A stretch of 10,042 nucleotides of DNA from an uncultured Clostridia bacterium (GCA_937893735.1 CALBGD010000060.1:1-10042); one strand, 5' to 3'; shown: positions 1 through 7,546, numbered from the stretch's first letter. Numbers and translations are program-made. Notes: generated from the sequence alone by a model not told the origin.

Positions 1-781
1 TGCCGCAGGGGCGCTTCCCGAGGGGCTTCAGCACATTGTCGAACGCCTTTATCGCGTTGGGAACGCCGCTTTTCAGCACGTTGTAGGTGTCCACCAGCAG
101 GGTCGAGGAATCCGGGTAGGTGCGGCAGTAGCTCTCAAAGGCCTCAAGCTCCGTGTCGAACATCTGCACCCAGCTGTGCGCCATAGTTCCGGTGGCGGGA
201 ACTCCGTACATCTCGTCCGCGAGTACGCAGGCGGTTCCGGCACAGCCGCCGATATATGCGGCTCTCGCGCCGAGCACTGCGCCGCTTGCTCCCTGCGCCC
301 GGCGGGAGCCGAACTCCGAGATGGCGCGCCCCTGAGCCGCGCGGACTATTCTGTTGGCCTTTGTCGCAATCAGCGACTGGTGGTTCACCAGCAGCAGGAG
401 CATGGTTTCCACAAGCTGAGCCTGAATGGCGGGAGCCCTGACGGTAATGAGCGGCTCAGACGGGAATACCGGGGTGCCCTCCGGCACGGCCCATATATCG
501 CCGGTGAATCTGAAATTCCTGAGATAATCGAGGAAATCCTCGCTGAATATCTTTTTTCCGCGCAGGTAGCTGATGTCCTCCTCAGTGAAATGCAGCCCCT
601 GAATATAGCTGATGACCTGCTCCAGACCCGCGCAGATGGCATAGCCGCCGCCGTCCGGGACCTTGCGGAAAAACACGTCGAAGTATGCAGTTCTGTCTGC
701 GTGCTTTGTCCGGAAATATCCGTTGCCCATTGTAAGCTGGTAGAAATCGCACAGCATTGTGCAGTTCTGTTCGGTTATCAT
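1..781 (-). CDS. pncB: nicotinate phosphoribosyltransferase, 3' end outside window
   Basis: Makes nicotinate mononucleotide from nicotinate and PRPP, usually with ATP hydrolysis. This is the entry step of NAD salvage (Preiss-Handler pathway) in the cytoplasm. The visible 260 residues start MITEQNCTMLCDFYQLTMGN, the usual family N-terminus (a DFYQLTM motif that binds substrate). Further on are FGSRRAQG near residues 157-164, GTMAHSW near 198-204 (in this family the GTxxH histidine is the phosphorylated residue) and LLVDTYN near 228-234. The frame runs open through base 1 just before the expected RIDSGD motif, so roughly the C-terminal half is missing. The start ATG at 781 has an AGGAG ribosome site 7 bases upstream. 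It lies 157 bp after the hydrolase gene, separated from it by a terminator-like hairpin. No convincing separate promoter was seen, so expression may depend on readthrough. Family assignment is from recognised motifs; specificity for nicotinate is by family. Confidence 0.93.
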   Translation of the reverse strand, partial: MITEQNCTMLCDFYQLTMGNGYFRTKHADRTAYFDVFFRKVPDGGGYAICAGLEQVISYIQGLHFTEEDISYLRGKKIFSEDFLDYLRNFRFTGDIWAVPEGTPVFPSEPLITVRAPAIQAQLVETMLLLLVNHQSLIATKANRIVRAAQGRAISEFGSRRAQGASGAVLGARAAYIGGCAGTACVLADEMYGVPATGTMAHSWVQMFDTELEAFESYCRTYPDSSTLLVDTYNVLKSGVPNAIKAFDNVLKPLGKRPCG

Positions 782-805
782 TTTATGCTCCTTTCACCTA
801 ATGAA

Positions 806-840
806 ATACCGCGCAGTTCCGACGAGGTTATGCGCGGTAT
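806..840. repeat. perfect 10-bp inverted repeat in pncB leader
   Basis: ATACCGCGCA (806-815) and TGCGCGGTAT (831-840) are exact reverse complements around a 15-base centre. In pncB mRNA this would be a GC-rich hairpin ending only a few bases before the ribosome binding site (about 788-799). The bases after the stem on the minus strand are TTTCATTAGG, too poor in U for a good terminator. It could be an operator, a leader hairpin that affects translation or stability, or a weak terminator. The sequence does not decide between these. Confidence 0.6.
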
Positions 841-860
841 CCGAGGGAAACGCTGAATAA

Positions 861-909
861 AACAAAATCGACACGTTCAAACGAGCGTACTCATGTGTCC
901 GATTTTGTT
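861..909 (-). terminator. terminator-like hairpin after the hydrolase gene
   Basis: AACAAAATCG-ACAC (861-874) pairs with GTGT-C-CGATTTTGTT (895-909), a 14-bp stem with one bulged base and a 20-base loop. On the minus strand it lies 29 bases after the hydrolase stop codon, and its 3' arm runs into GATTTTGTTTTATTC, a U-rich tail. On the plus strand no U tail follows, so it points in the direction of the purB operon. Outer bases CTGAATA (853-859) and TATTCAG (921-927) also pair, making a larger nested inverted repeat. The AT-rich lower stem makes its strength uncertain, so some readthrough into pncB is possible. Confidence 0.55.
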
Positions 910-938
910 ACGCTTCGCTATATTCAGTGTATCCACAT

Positions 939-1571
939 TCATCTGTATCTTGCAATGTATGGGTTGTTTTCGCGCTCGTAGTCAAGCGTTGTGGTGCTTC
1001 CGTGTCCGGGGTAAATTTTATAGTCCCTGGGGAGCTTCGCGATTTTTTCAAGGCTGTCCAGCATATCCCGGGTGCTTCCGGAGAAGCCGTCCGTCCTGCC
1101 GACACCCATGCAGAAAACCACGTCCCCGCAGAAAATCGCCTGTTCTCCCTCGTTTTCGAGGAACAGCAGACAGCTTCCCGCAGTGTGCCCGGGAGCCGCC
1201 ATCACGCGGAATTTCAGTCCCTCTGCGGTGAATTCCTCGCCGTCTGAGAAGAGTTTATCCGGCTTTATCGGGGAGAATTCCACCGGCATGAAGTCCGCCC
1301 AGCTTTTTGCGGCGTTGGAGTACATCTGCTCGTCCGGGGCGCTGGCGAATATCTTCGCGCCGGATTTCCGCCGGAGCTCGGCAGCTCCCGCAAAATGGTC
1401 GTAATGACCGTGCGTTATCACGATAGTCCCGATGGAAAGCCCGTGGGTGTTCAGAAACATCTCCACCTCCGTGACGGAGGCGGGGTCTATCACAACTGCG
1501 CGGCCGCCCTCCCCGGGAATGATGTAGCAGTTGGTCTGGAGCGCTCCCAGCGGGAGCTGATAAATCTGCAT
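939..1571 (-). CDS. metallo-beta-lactamase-fold hydrolase (glyoxalase II-like)
   Basis: A 210-residue soluble cytoplasmic hydrolase of the metallo-beta-lactamase fold, the short single-domain type often labelled glyoxalase II-like. The metal site is complete: THGHYDH (His54, His56, Asp58, His59), His129 in APGHTAG, Asp150 in FCGDVVF, and His190 in YPGHG. Proteins of this kind cleave thioesters or other ester-like bonds using two metal ions, but the true substrate here is unknown. It lacks the C-terminal substrate-binding domain of classical glyoxalase II, so a strict glutathione role is unlikely. The ATG at 1571 follows an AAAGGAGG site by 4 bases and lies 10 bp after the rel stop codon, so it is probably cotranscribed and may be translationally coupled. 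A hydrolase of this family is commonly found beside rel in Clostridia; the functional link is not established. Confidence 0.9.
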   Translation of the reverse strand: MQIYQLPLGALQTNCYIIPGEGGRAVVIDPASVTEVEMFLNTHGLSIGTIVITHGHYDHFAGAAELRRKSGAKIFASAPDEQMYSNAAKSWADFMPVEFSPIKPDKLFSDGEEFTAEGLKFRVMAAPGHTAGSCLLFLENEGEQAIFCGDVVFCMGVGRTDGFSGSTRDMLDSLEKIAKLPRDYKIYPGHGSTTTLDYERENNPYIARYR

Positions 1572-1581
1572 ATAACCTCCT

Positions 1582-3774
1582 TTACTGCTTTCCGGTACGC
1601 TCTACCGAGATAACGCCGGGTATCTTCTGGAGCCTTGCCATTACGTTTGAAAGCTGCTCCATTCCGGCTATCTCGACTGTTACCACAAGGCTCATGTTGC
1701 CGTTTTTCAGGTGGTGCGCGTTCATCTCGTGGAGCGGGATATGGTTGGTGGCGATGGCGGTGGTTATATCCGCGAATATTGTTATTCTGTCCTCTGCGAC
1801 AACGTCTATCGTTGCGCGGTAGGTGGAGTCGTCAAGACCTGCCCAGCTTGCCTTTATCCAGCGGCCCTTGTTGTCGGGGTTGTCCATGTTGTTGACAACG
1901 TTAACGCAGTCCTGCTTGTGGATAGAAACGCCGAATCCGCGGGTAACGAATCCGATTATCGGGTCGCCGGGGAGCGGGTTGCAGCACTGTGCGAATTTAA
2001 CAAGGCAGTTGTCCACTCCCTCGATGATGATTCCCTTGCTGCGGGAGCGGCGGTTGTTCTCGGTTATTGCTTCCGCCGGGTCGGAGACAGCCGCCTGAAC
2101 CGCCTGCTGCTCCTTGTGGCTGCGGAGCTGCTCCTCCTTTATGCGCTGGACTATTTTCGACATGGAAACGCCGCCGTAGCCTATCGCTGCGTACAGGTCG
2201 TCCACAGAGCCCAGTCTCTGGCGCTGAGCCGCCGACTGAAGCAGCTCGGGAGTGATGGCAATGCCGTTGCGCTTGAATTCGTGCTCCAGCTCCTCCTTGC
2301 CGCGTTCAACGTTTTCTTCGCGGCATTCTTTCTTGAACCAGCTTCTTATCTTGCTCTTTGCCTCGGTGGTGCGGGCGATTTCAAGCCAGTTTCTGTTCGG
2401 CCCGTAATTCGGCGAGCCGGAGGTGAGTATCTCGACGATATCGCCGGTCTTTATCTGGTAATCGAAGCTGACCATTCTGCCGCCGACCTTTGCGCCGGTC
2501 ATCTTGTTTCCGACCTGAGTGTGTATCGAGTAGGCGAAATCAAGCACAGTCGCGCCCATCGGCAGGGAGATAACGTCGCCCTTTGGCGTGAATGCGAATA
2601 CCTCGTCCGGGGCGAGGTCGGTCTTTATCGCGTCCGCGATAGCTTCCACATCGTCCGCTTCCTGCTGGCGCTCAAGGAGCTGCCTTATCCAGTCGAAGCG
2701 CTTCTCTCCCGAAACGTTTCCGGAGATGCCGGCCTTGTACTTCCAGTGGGCGGCAACGCCGTACTGTGCGGTGTTGTGCATTTCCACGGTGCGTATCTGC
2801 ACCTCGAAGGGGATTCCCTCGCGCCCTATTACGGTGGTGTGTAGGGATTGGTAGCGGTTAGGCTTCGGGGTGGCGATATAGTCCTTGAAGCGGTAGGGTA
2901 TCGGGCGGAACATATCGTGTATAACGCCCAGCACGTTATAGCACTCGATGACCGACTGCACGATAACGCGCACCGCATAGATGTCGTATATCTCGTCAAA
3001 GCGCTTGTTCTTGACGTAGACCTTTTTGTATATGCTGTAAATGGACTTTACGCGTCCCTCGATTATCGGGGCGGGCTTTATGTCGGAAATGCGCTCTCTT
3101 ATGCGCTTTTTTATGCTCTCGATGAATGCGTCACGCTCTTCCTTGTGGAGGGCTATCTGCTCCTCGACTTCCTTACAGCCGTAGGGGTCGAGGTAGTGTA
3201 TCGCAATATCCTCCATTTCCTCCTTGACGTCGCTCATACCGAGGCGGTGGGCTATGGGCGCGTAGAAGTTCATGGTTTCAAGAGAGGTCTTGCGCTGCTT
3301 CTCGGGTGGTCTTGCGGCGAGGGTGCGCATATTGTGCAGGCGGTCGGCGAGCTTGATGATTATTACGCGGATATCCTTTGACATCGCCATGAGTATCTTG
3401 CGGATATTCTCCGCCTGCTGTTCCTCCTTGGAGACCAGCGGGACAAGTCCTATCTTTGTAACGCCGTCCACCATCAGGGCGACGTCTTCGCCGAATTTTT
3501 TGCGGAGCTCGTCAAGGGTGACGTCGGTGTCCTCAACGGTGTCGTGCAGCAGGGCTGCGCATATAGTGTCGGTATCCATGCAGTAATCCAGCAGGATAGC
3601 CGCCACGGCCAGCGGGTGTGTGATATACGGGTCGCCGGAGGTGCGCTTCTGCCCCTCGTGAGCCTTTTCCGCGACCTTGTACGCCTGCGTTATCTTTTCA
3701 AGGTCGTAGGGCTTTTCACTTGCCTTTATCTTTTCCACGAGCTGTTCAAATGTTGTTACCGTCGAACCGGTCAT
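1582..3774 (-). CDS. relA: bifunctional (p)ppGpp synthetase/hydrolase (Rel/SpoT family)
   Basis: Makes (p)ppGpp from ATP plus GTP/GDP on amino acid starvation and hydrolyses it otherwise, setting the stringent response. Residue numbers are for the longest frame (735 residues from 3789). The hydrolase HD domain has HPLAV near 58-62, LLHDTVEDT near 80-88 and LADRLHNMRT near 147-156. The synthetase domain has YDIYAVRV near 268-275, RFKDYIATPKPNRYQSLHTT near 300-319 and EVQIRT near 329-334; the RxKD form is typical of bifunctional enzymes. Then come TGS (DEVFAFTPKGD onward, about 395-456), the conserved cysteine region (CLVKFAQCCNPLPGD, 595-609) and a C-terminal ACT domain (about 655-735). Both catalytic halves look intact. 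I place the start at ATG 3774 (730 residues) because GGGGTGG lies 6 bases before it, while ATG 3789 has no ribosome site. It lies 24 bp after recJ. Confidence 0.96.
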   Translation of the reverse strand: MTGSTVTTFEQLVEKIKASEKPYDLEKITQAYKVAEKAHEGQKRTSGDPYITHPLAVAAILLDYCMDTDTICAALLHDTVEDTDVTLDELRKKFGEDVALMVDGVTKIGLVPLVSKEEQQAENIRKILMAMSKDIRVIIIKLADRLHNMRTLAARPPEKQRKTSLETMNFYAPIAHRLGMSDVKEEMEDIAIHYLDPYGCKEVEEQIALHKEERDAFIESIKKRIRERISDIKPAPIIEGRVKSIYSIYKKVYVKNKRFDEIYDIYAVRVIVQSVIECYNVLGVIHDMFRPIPYRFKDYIATPKPNRYQSLHTTVIGREGIPFEVQIRTVEMHNTAQYGVAAHWKYKAGISGNVSGEKRFDWIRQLLERQQEADDVEAIADAIKTDLAPDEVFAFTPKGDVISLPMGATVLDFAYSIHTQVGNKMTGAKVGGRMVSFDYQIKTGDIVEILTSGSPNYGPNRNWLEIARTTEAKSKIRSWFKKECREENVERGKEELEHEFKRNGIAITPELLQSAAQRQRLGSVDDLYAAIGYGGVSMSKIVQRIKEEQLRSHKEQQAVQAAVSDPAEAITENNRRSRSKGIIIEGVDNCLVKFAQCCNPLPGDPIIGFVTRGFGVSIHKQDCVNVVNNMDNPDNKGRWIKASWAGLDDSTYRATIDVVAEDRITIFADITTAIATNHIPLHEMNAHHLKNGNMSLVVTVEIAGMEQLSNVMARLQKIPGVISVERTGKQ

Positions 3775-3780
3775 GCTGTA

Positions 3781-3787
3781 CCACCCC
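3781..3787 (-). promoter_or_regulatory. ribosome binding site that decides the rel start
   Basis: On the minus strand GGGGTGG is followed by six bases and then ATG at 3774. The alternative ATG at 3789 overlaps this site and is preceded by AT-rich sequence without any Shine-Dalgarno match. The internal ATG is therefore the better start. Confidence 0.7.
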
Positions 3788-3798
3788 ATATAATAGAA

Positions 3799-5820
3799 TC
3801 AAGTTAACGAAAGGCTCCTGCGGAGGTCTGCGAGGAACCCGGACGCCATAAGATCAGTTTTCTGACTGACGGGAATAAGCCTTACATCGCCCGCGTCAGC
3901 GGATATCTCTGCCATGCCGGACGAAGCAAACGTATCCAGCGCAATGCGCAGCATACAGTAGTTCAGCCCGCTGCCGCCGTAAATGCACATATCCTCTGCG
4001 GACATCTTTCCGCCGTGCTGCCTGAGCAGGTCGTAAACCTTTTTCAGAGCCTCGCGGTCGGGGACCACCCTCGGGGCAAGCCTGCTGTCGCAGCCCTCGC
4101 CGCGTGAGATCTCCTCATAGGTGCGCTGCGCCGCGAAGAATCTGTCCTCGCGGAAATCGGACGGACGGAGCTCCTGCACTTTCAGCACAACTTCCCTTTT
4201 GCCGTTGAATTCGTTTATCTCAGCTGTGGCGATGATATCCACCATGCTGCCGGCTGCCGCGTGGAATTTCGCGTAGGGTATCCCGAAGCAGAGCGCGCTG
4301 AGCCTTACACCGCCGGAGATAAGCTCCAGCTTGGTGTATTTCCCCTGGGAAAGCGGATTTACGGCGCTCACCGTGCAGTTTTTCAGCAGGAACAGCGGAA
4401 CGCTGTTTCCCTCGCCGCAGGGCTCCAGCTTGGAGAGCTCGGTTATCTGCTCCATCGTGAGCTTGTCGCCGGTCATCTCCATGTCGGCGCAGGCGGTGTA
4501 TTCCGGCATTTTCGGGTAGCATTCCCGGCAGAAGCCGTAAACCATCTGTCGGAAATCCTCGACCTTTTCGGCCGGCAGGGAGAACCCCCCGGCTTTCATA
4601 TGGCCGCCGAATTTCGTCAGCACCATGCTGCACCTGTCCAGCAGCTTGTAGATGGAAAATCCGTCAATTCCCCTTGCGGAGCCGCGCGCTTCGCCGTTCT
4701 CGCTTGATATCATCAGCACGGGCTTTCCGTATTTTTCGAGCAGGCGCGCCGCGATTATGCCGATAACTCCGTGATGCCAGCCCTCGCCGGAGAGCACAAG
4801 CACGCGCTCTTTCAGCAGCTCCGGGCGCTGCTTTATCTGGGCTTCAACGCCCTCCATTATCTTGGTTTCTTCGGCGCGGCGCTGGGTGTTCAAGAGGTTA
4901 AGCTCCTCGCTGAGCAGACGCGCTTTCTCCGGGGTATCGCTCAGCAGAAGCTGCACCGCCTTGTCCGCGTTTGCTATCCTGCCTGCGGAATTTATCCGGG
5001 GGCAGACGGTGAACGCGAGGGAGGTCGAGGTGACCTTTTCCGGCTCAGAGCCGGCGCTTTTCAGGAGCTGTGCAATGCCGAGATTCTGGCTGCTGCGGAT
5101 ATTCTCCAGACCCCTGCGGACGATGTAGCGGTTCTCGTTTATGAGCGGCATAACATCGCCGATGGTGCCTATTGCGGCGAGGTCGGAGTACTGTTCCATG
5201 ACGAATTCCTCGTCCTCTTCGAGCGCGCAGAGCAGCTTCAGGACAACGCCCGCGCCGCATATCTCCTTGAACGGAGAGTTGTCGTCCGCCCGGTGGGGAT
5301 TCACGCAGGCTTCACATACCGGAAGCTCCTGCGGAGGCTGGTGATGGTCGGTGATGACGAGCTGTGCGCCGCGTTCCTTGATGTAGCGGGCTTCCTCAAT
5401 GGCGGAAACGCCGTTGTCCACGGTGATGATAAGCTCCGTGCCGTTGTCGAGTATCCGCTTCAGCGCGTCGAGGTTCATTCCGTAGCCCTCGCTGCGGTCG
5501 GGTATGTAGTAATCCGCCTCTGCGCCCATTGCGTCGAGGTAGCTGAACAGCATAGCCGTGGAGGTCACGCCGTCGCAGTCGTAGTCGCCGTAAACGGTGA
5601 TCTTCTTTCCCTCGTCGAGAGCTTGCCGTATCACGTCAACGGCGGTCTCCATGTCTTTCAGCAGGAGCGGGTCTGAAAGACTGCTGCACCCGAAGAATTC
5701 CCGGGCGTGGTCGAGGGTCGTGATACCACGGCTGAGCATTACCCCGCCGAGGAGTTCCCCGAACTGCGCCGTTATTTCGTTGTTTACTGCGGGAACGTCC
5801 GCACAAAGCCACTTTTTCAA
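3799..5820 (-). CDS. recJ: single-stranded-DNA-specific exonuclease RecJ
   Basis: A 5'-3' exonuclease on single-stranded DNA, acting with a RecQ-type helicase in recombination and in base-excision and mismatch repair. All DHH-family motifs are visible in the 673 residues: YGDYDCDG (77-84), ITVDNG (132-137), VITDHHQP (155-162), NPHRADD plus CGAG (174-191) and AIGTIGDVMPL (216-226), which bind the catalytic metal ions. The DHHA1 part has GWHHGVIGI (347-355), GSARGIDGF (380-388) and FGGHMKAGG (404-412). An OB-like DNA-binding region follows (about 450-555), then an extra C-terminal segment (about 580-673) that may be a small helical domain, as seen in clostridial RecJ. The start is TTG at 5820, with AGGAG 9 bases upstream, only 17 bp after the purB stop. 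It belongs to the purB-recJ-rel-hydrolase operon. The neighbour apt, common between recJ and rel in Firmicutes, is absent. Confidence 0.95.
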   Translation of the reverse strand: MKKWLCADVPAVNNEITAQFGELLGGVMLSRGITTLDHAREFFGCSSLSDPLLLKDMETAVDVIRQALDEGKKITVYGDYDCDGVTSTAMLFSYLDAMGAEADYYIPDRSEGYGMNLDALKRILDNGTELIITVDNGVSAIEEARYIKERGAQLVITDHHQPPQELPVCEACVNPHRADDNSPFKEICGAGVVLKLLCALEEDEEFVMEQYSDLAAIGTIGDVMPLINENRYIVRRGLENIRSSQNLGIAQLLKSAGSEPEKVTSTSLAFTVCPRINSAGRIANADKAVQLLLSDTPEKARLLSEELNLLNTQRRAEETKIMEGVEAQIKQRPELLKERVLVLSGEGWHHGVIGIIAARLLEKYGKPVLMISSENGEARGSARGIDGFSIYKLLDRCSMVLTKFGGHMKAGGFSLPAEKVEDFRQMVYGFCRECYPKMPEYTACADMEMTGDKLTMEQITELSKLEPCGEGNSVPLFLLKNCTVSAVNPLSQGKYTKLELISGGVRLSALCFGIPYAKFHAAAGSMVDIIATAEINEFNGKREVVLKVQELRPSDFREDRFFAAQRTYEEISRGEGCDSRLAPRVVPDREALKKVYDLLRQHGGKMSAEDMCIYGGSGLNYCMLRIALDTFASSGMAEISADAGDVRLIPVSQKTDLMASGFLADLRRSLSLT

Positions 5821-5837
5821 CTGTTTTCGCTCCTGAA

Positions 5838-7277
5838 TTAAACGCTCAGCTCAACGTGCTCGCCGAGGAGCGCCTTGTTCTTCTCGAGGACCGGCCATAC
5901 CACTTCGTTCAGGAATTCCTCTACCTGCTCGGGGGCTCTGCCGGTGTAGTTAGCGGGCTTCAGCACGGACATGATCTCCTCTTCGGTTATCATGAACAGC
6001 GGGTCTGCCGCGATACGCTTTACAAGGTCGTTCTCGCCGCCCTCTTCCTTTACCACCTTTGCAGCGGCGATGCTGTGCTGGCGGAGCGCTTCGTGCAGCA
6101 CCTGACGGTCGCCGCCCTTTTCAACGGCTCTCATCATGATGTTCTCGGTAGCCATGAACGGCAGTTCGCGCATAACGCGCTGCTCGATCACCTTTGGGTA
6201 AACCACCAGACCGCTTGTAATGTTTATCATTATGTTCAGGATAGCGTCAACGCCGAGGAATCCCTCTGCAACGGAGATACGCTTGTTCGCGCTGTCGTCG
6301 AGGGTTCTCTCAAACCACTGTGTGCCGGCTGTGAAAGCGGGATTCAGGGTGTCTATCATAACGTACCTTGCAAGGGAGGTGATACGCTCAGCGCGCATAG
6401 GATTGCGCTTGTAGGGCATTGCGGAGGAACCTATCTGGTTCTTCTCGAACGGCTCTTCCATCTCCTTGAAGTTAGCGAGGATACGCAGGTCGTTGCTGAA
6501 CTTGGAGCAGCTCTCTGCGATGCCGCCGAGTACGTTCAGCACCATGCTGTCTACCTTTCTGGAGTAGGTCTGACCGCTGACAGGAACGCATTCCTCGAAG
6601 CCCATTTCGTTTGCGATGGACTTTTCAAGAGCCTTTATCTTCTTGCTGTCGCCGCCGAAAAGCTCAACAAAGCTTGCCTGAGTTCCTGTTGTGCCCTTCT
6701 GACCGAGGAGCTTGAGCTTGCTTATGCGGTACTCCACTTCTTCAAGGTCCATCATCAGCTCGTTTATCCACAGTGTTGCGCGCTTGCCGACAGTTGTGAG
6801 CTGCGCGGGCTGGAGGTGGGTATACGCGAGGCAGGGCTGATCCTTGTGCTGCTGCGCGAAGCCTGCGAGGTTGTTGATGACGTTGAGCAGCTTCTTTTTT
6901 ACCAGCAGAAGCGCGTCGCGCATGATGATCACATCGGTGTTGTCGCCAACGTAGCAGGAGGTCGCGCCGAGGTGGATTATTCCCTTTGCCTTGGGGCACT
7001 GCTGGCCGTAAGCGTAAACGTGGGACATTACGTCGTGGCGCACGAGCTTCTCGCGCTCCTCTGCCACTTCGTAGTTGATGTCGTTGATGTGGGATTCAAG
7101 CTCGTCTACCTGCTCCTGAGTTACGGGCAGGCCGAGCTTCATCTCGCCCCTTGCGAGTGCGACCCACAGGCGGCGCCATGTGGAAAACTTCTTGTCTGCG
7201 GAGAAGATGTACTGCATCTCCTTGCTGGCGTAGCGGGTGCAGAACGGGCTTTCGTAGGTGGAATAATCTCTTGACAT
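5838..7277 (-). CDS. purB: adenylosuccinate lyase
   Basis: Catalyses two fumarate-releasing steps in purine synthesis: SAICAR to AICAR and adenylosuccinate to AMP. The 479-residue length matches the longer, eukaryote-like PurB type found in many Clostridia rather than the roughly 430-residue Bacillus type. Seen in sequence: HLGATSCYVGDN (102-113), THLQPAQ with the likely general acid His154 (153-159), GTTGTQASF (195-203) and the superfamily signature GSSAMPYKRNPMRAE (283-297) in the flexible loop that holds the catalytic serine. The enzyme works as a homotetramer whose active sites combine residues of three subunits. The ATG at 7277 has an AAGGAG site about 7 bases upstream. It appears to be the first gene of the operon. 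The upstream leader carries a 189-bp inserted element, so regulation of this copy may differ from that in relatives. Confidence 0.96.
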   Translation of the reverse strand: MSRDYSTYESPFCTRYASKEMQYIFSADKKFSTWRRLWVALARGEMKLGLPVTQEQVDELESHINDINYEVAEEREKLVRHDVMSHVYAYGQQCPKAKGIIHLGATSCYVGDNTDVIIMRDALLLVKKKLLNVINNLAGFAQQHKDQPCLAYTHLQPAQLTTVGKRATLWINELMMDLEEVEYRISKLKLLGQKGTTGTQASFVELFGGDSKKIKALEKSIANEMGFEECVPVSGQTYSRKVDSMVLNVLGGIAESCSKFSNDLRILANFKEMEEPFEKNQIGSSAMPYKRNPMRAERITSLARYVMIDTLNPAFTAGTQWFERTLDDSANKRISVAEGFLGVDAILNIMINITSGLVVYPKVIEQRVMRELPFMATENIMMRAVEKGGDRQVLHEALRQHSIAAAKVVKEEGGENDLVKRIAADPLFMITEEEIMSVLKPANYTGRAPEQVEEFLNEVVWPVLEKNKALLGEHVELSV

Positions 7278-7309
7278 TGTTTGTCTCCTTTTGGTGGTTT
7301 ATAAGGTAT

Positions 7310-7344
7310 GGTCACCTCTAAAAACCTCCTTCACGGCAGATTTC
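7310..7344 (+). repeat. left terminal inverted repeat of the MITE-like element
   Basis: Thirty-five bases that match the right end in 25 positions by eye: the first 15 exactly and 9 of the last 9, with a divergent middle. The element border is set by the adjacent GTAT at 7306-7309. Confidence 0.75.
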
Positions 7345-7463
7345 TAAGACTTACCAAGAAACGTCGCTTCGCTCCTTATTCATCATCTGCTGCGTTGTCA
7401 AACCTTGTAATACATCAAGTATGACTGCGGTTTGACTCCTAGCATCTGATATAAGTCATGTAC

Positions 7464-7498
7464 GAAATCTGCTCGTGTCCCGTTTTTTAGAGGTGACC
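7464..7498 (-). repeat. right terminal inverted repeat of the MITE-like element
   Basis: Reverse complement partner of 7310-7344, ending in TTTTTAGAGGTGACC directly before the second GTAT copy at 7499-7502. Confidence 0.75.
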
Positions 7499-7517
7499 GT
7501 ATAAAATTTACTATCTT

Positions 7518-7546
7518 ATTTTATCACAAAAGCTCGAATTATACAA
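7518..7546 (-). promoter_or_regulatory. predicted promoter of the purB operon
   Basis: On the minus strand TTGTAT (7541-7546) and TAAAAT (7518-7523) stand 17 bases apart; the -10 is good and the -35 weak (3 of 6). A perfect TATAAT (7538-7543) overlaps the -35 and could be a second -10, but its own -35 is poor. Initiation would fall near 7511 or 7532, giving a leader of about 235-255 bases that carries the inserted element. Without the element and one GTAT copy, the leader would be about 40 bases. Confidence 0.45.

Larger units (their letters stand above)
7310..7498. mobile_element. MITE-like insertion in the purB leader
   Basis: A 189-bp non-coding element. Its ends are exact inverted copies of GGTCACCTCTAAAAA (7310-7324 and 7484-7498), and the matching continues imperfectly to 35 bp, with GCAGATTTC at 7336-7344 facing GAAATCTGC at 7464-7472. 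The element is flanked by GTAT on both sides (7306-7309 and 7499-7502), which fits a 4-bp target duplication. Inner arms GTCAAACC (7397-7404) and GGTTTGAC (7429-7436) also pair, so the whole element could fold into a long hairpin. No reading frame of useful length exists inside, so a transposase would have to act in trans; its family is not known to me. Alternative: a structured regulatory RNA of purB. The direct repeat at the borders favours insertion. Confidence 0.75.

Noticed and set aside
176..856. Plus-strand open frame opposite pncB
   Set aside because: The minus-strand frame encodes recognisable nicotinate phosphoribosyltransferase with a good ribosome site; the plus frame has no recognisable protein.
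3799..5820. Cys in the recJ DYDCDG motif as an inactivating change
   Set aside because: The metal-binding aspartates are all present, and the position of the Cys varies among family members.
5856..7274. Long open frame of 472 codons on the plus strand opposite purB
   Set aside because: It is exactly antisense to a clear purB gene, has no family motifs, and reflects GC-rich third codon positions. Similar antisense frames at 1711-2844 and 4771-5676 were rejected for the same reason.
7396..7401. TTGACA on the minus strand inside the inserted element as a second purB promoter
   Set aside because: The -35 hexamer is perfect, but at 16-18 bases downstream there is only TAAGGA-like sequence, a poor -10.
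7278..7540. Purine riboswitch in the purB leader
   Set aside because: I could not find the conserved purine-aptamer core or its loop-loop arrangement. The terminal repeats and GTAT borders explain the structure better.
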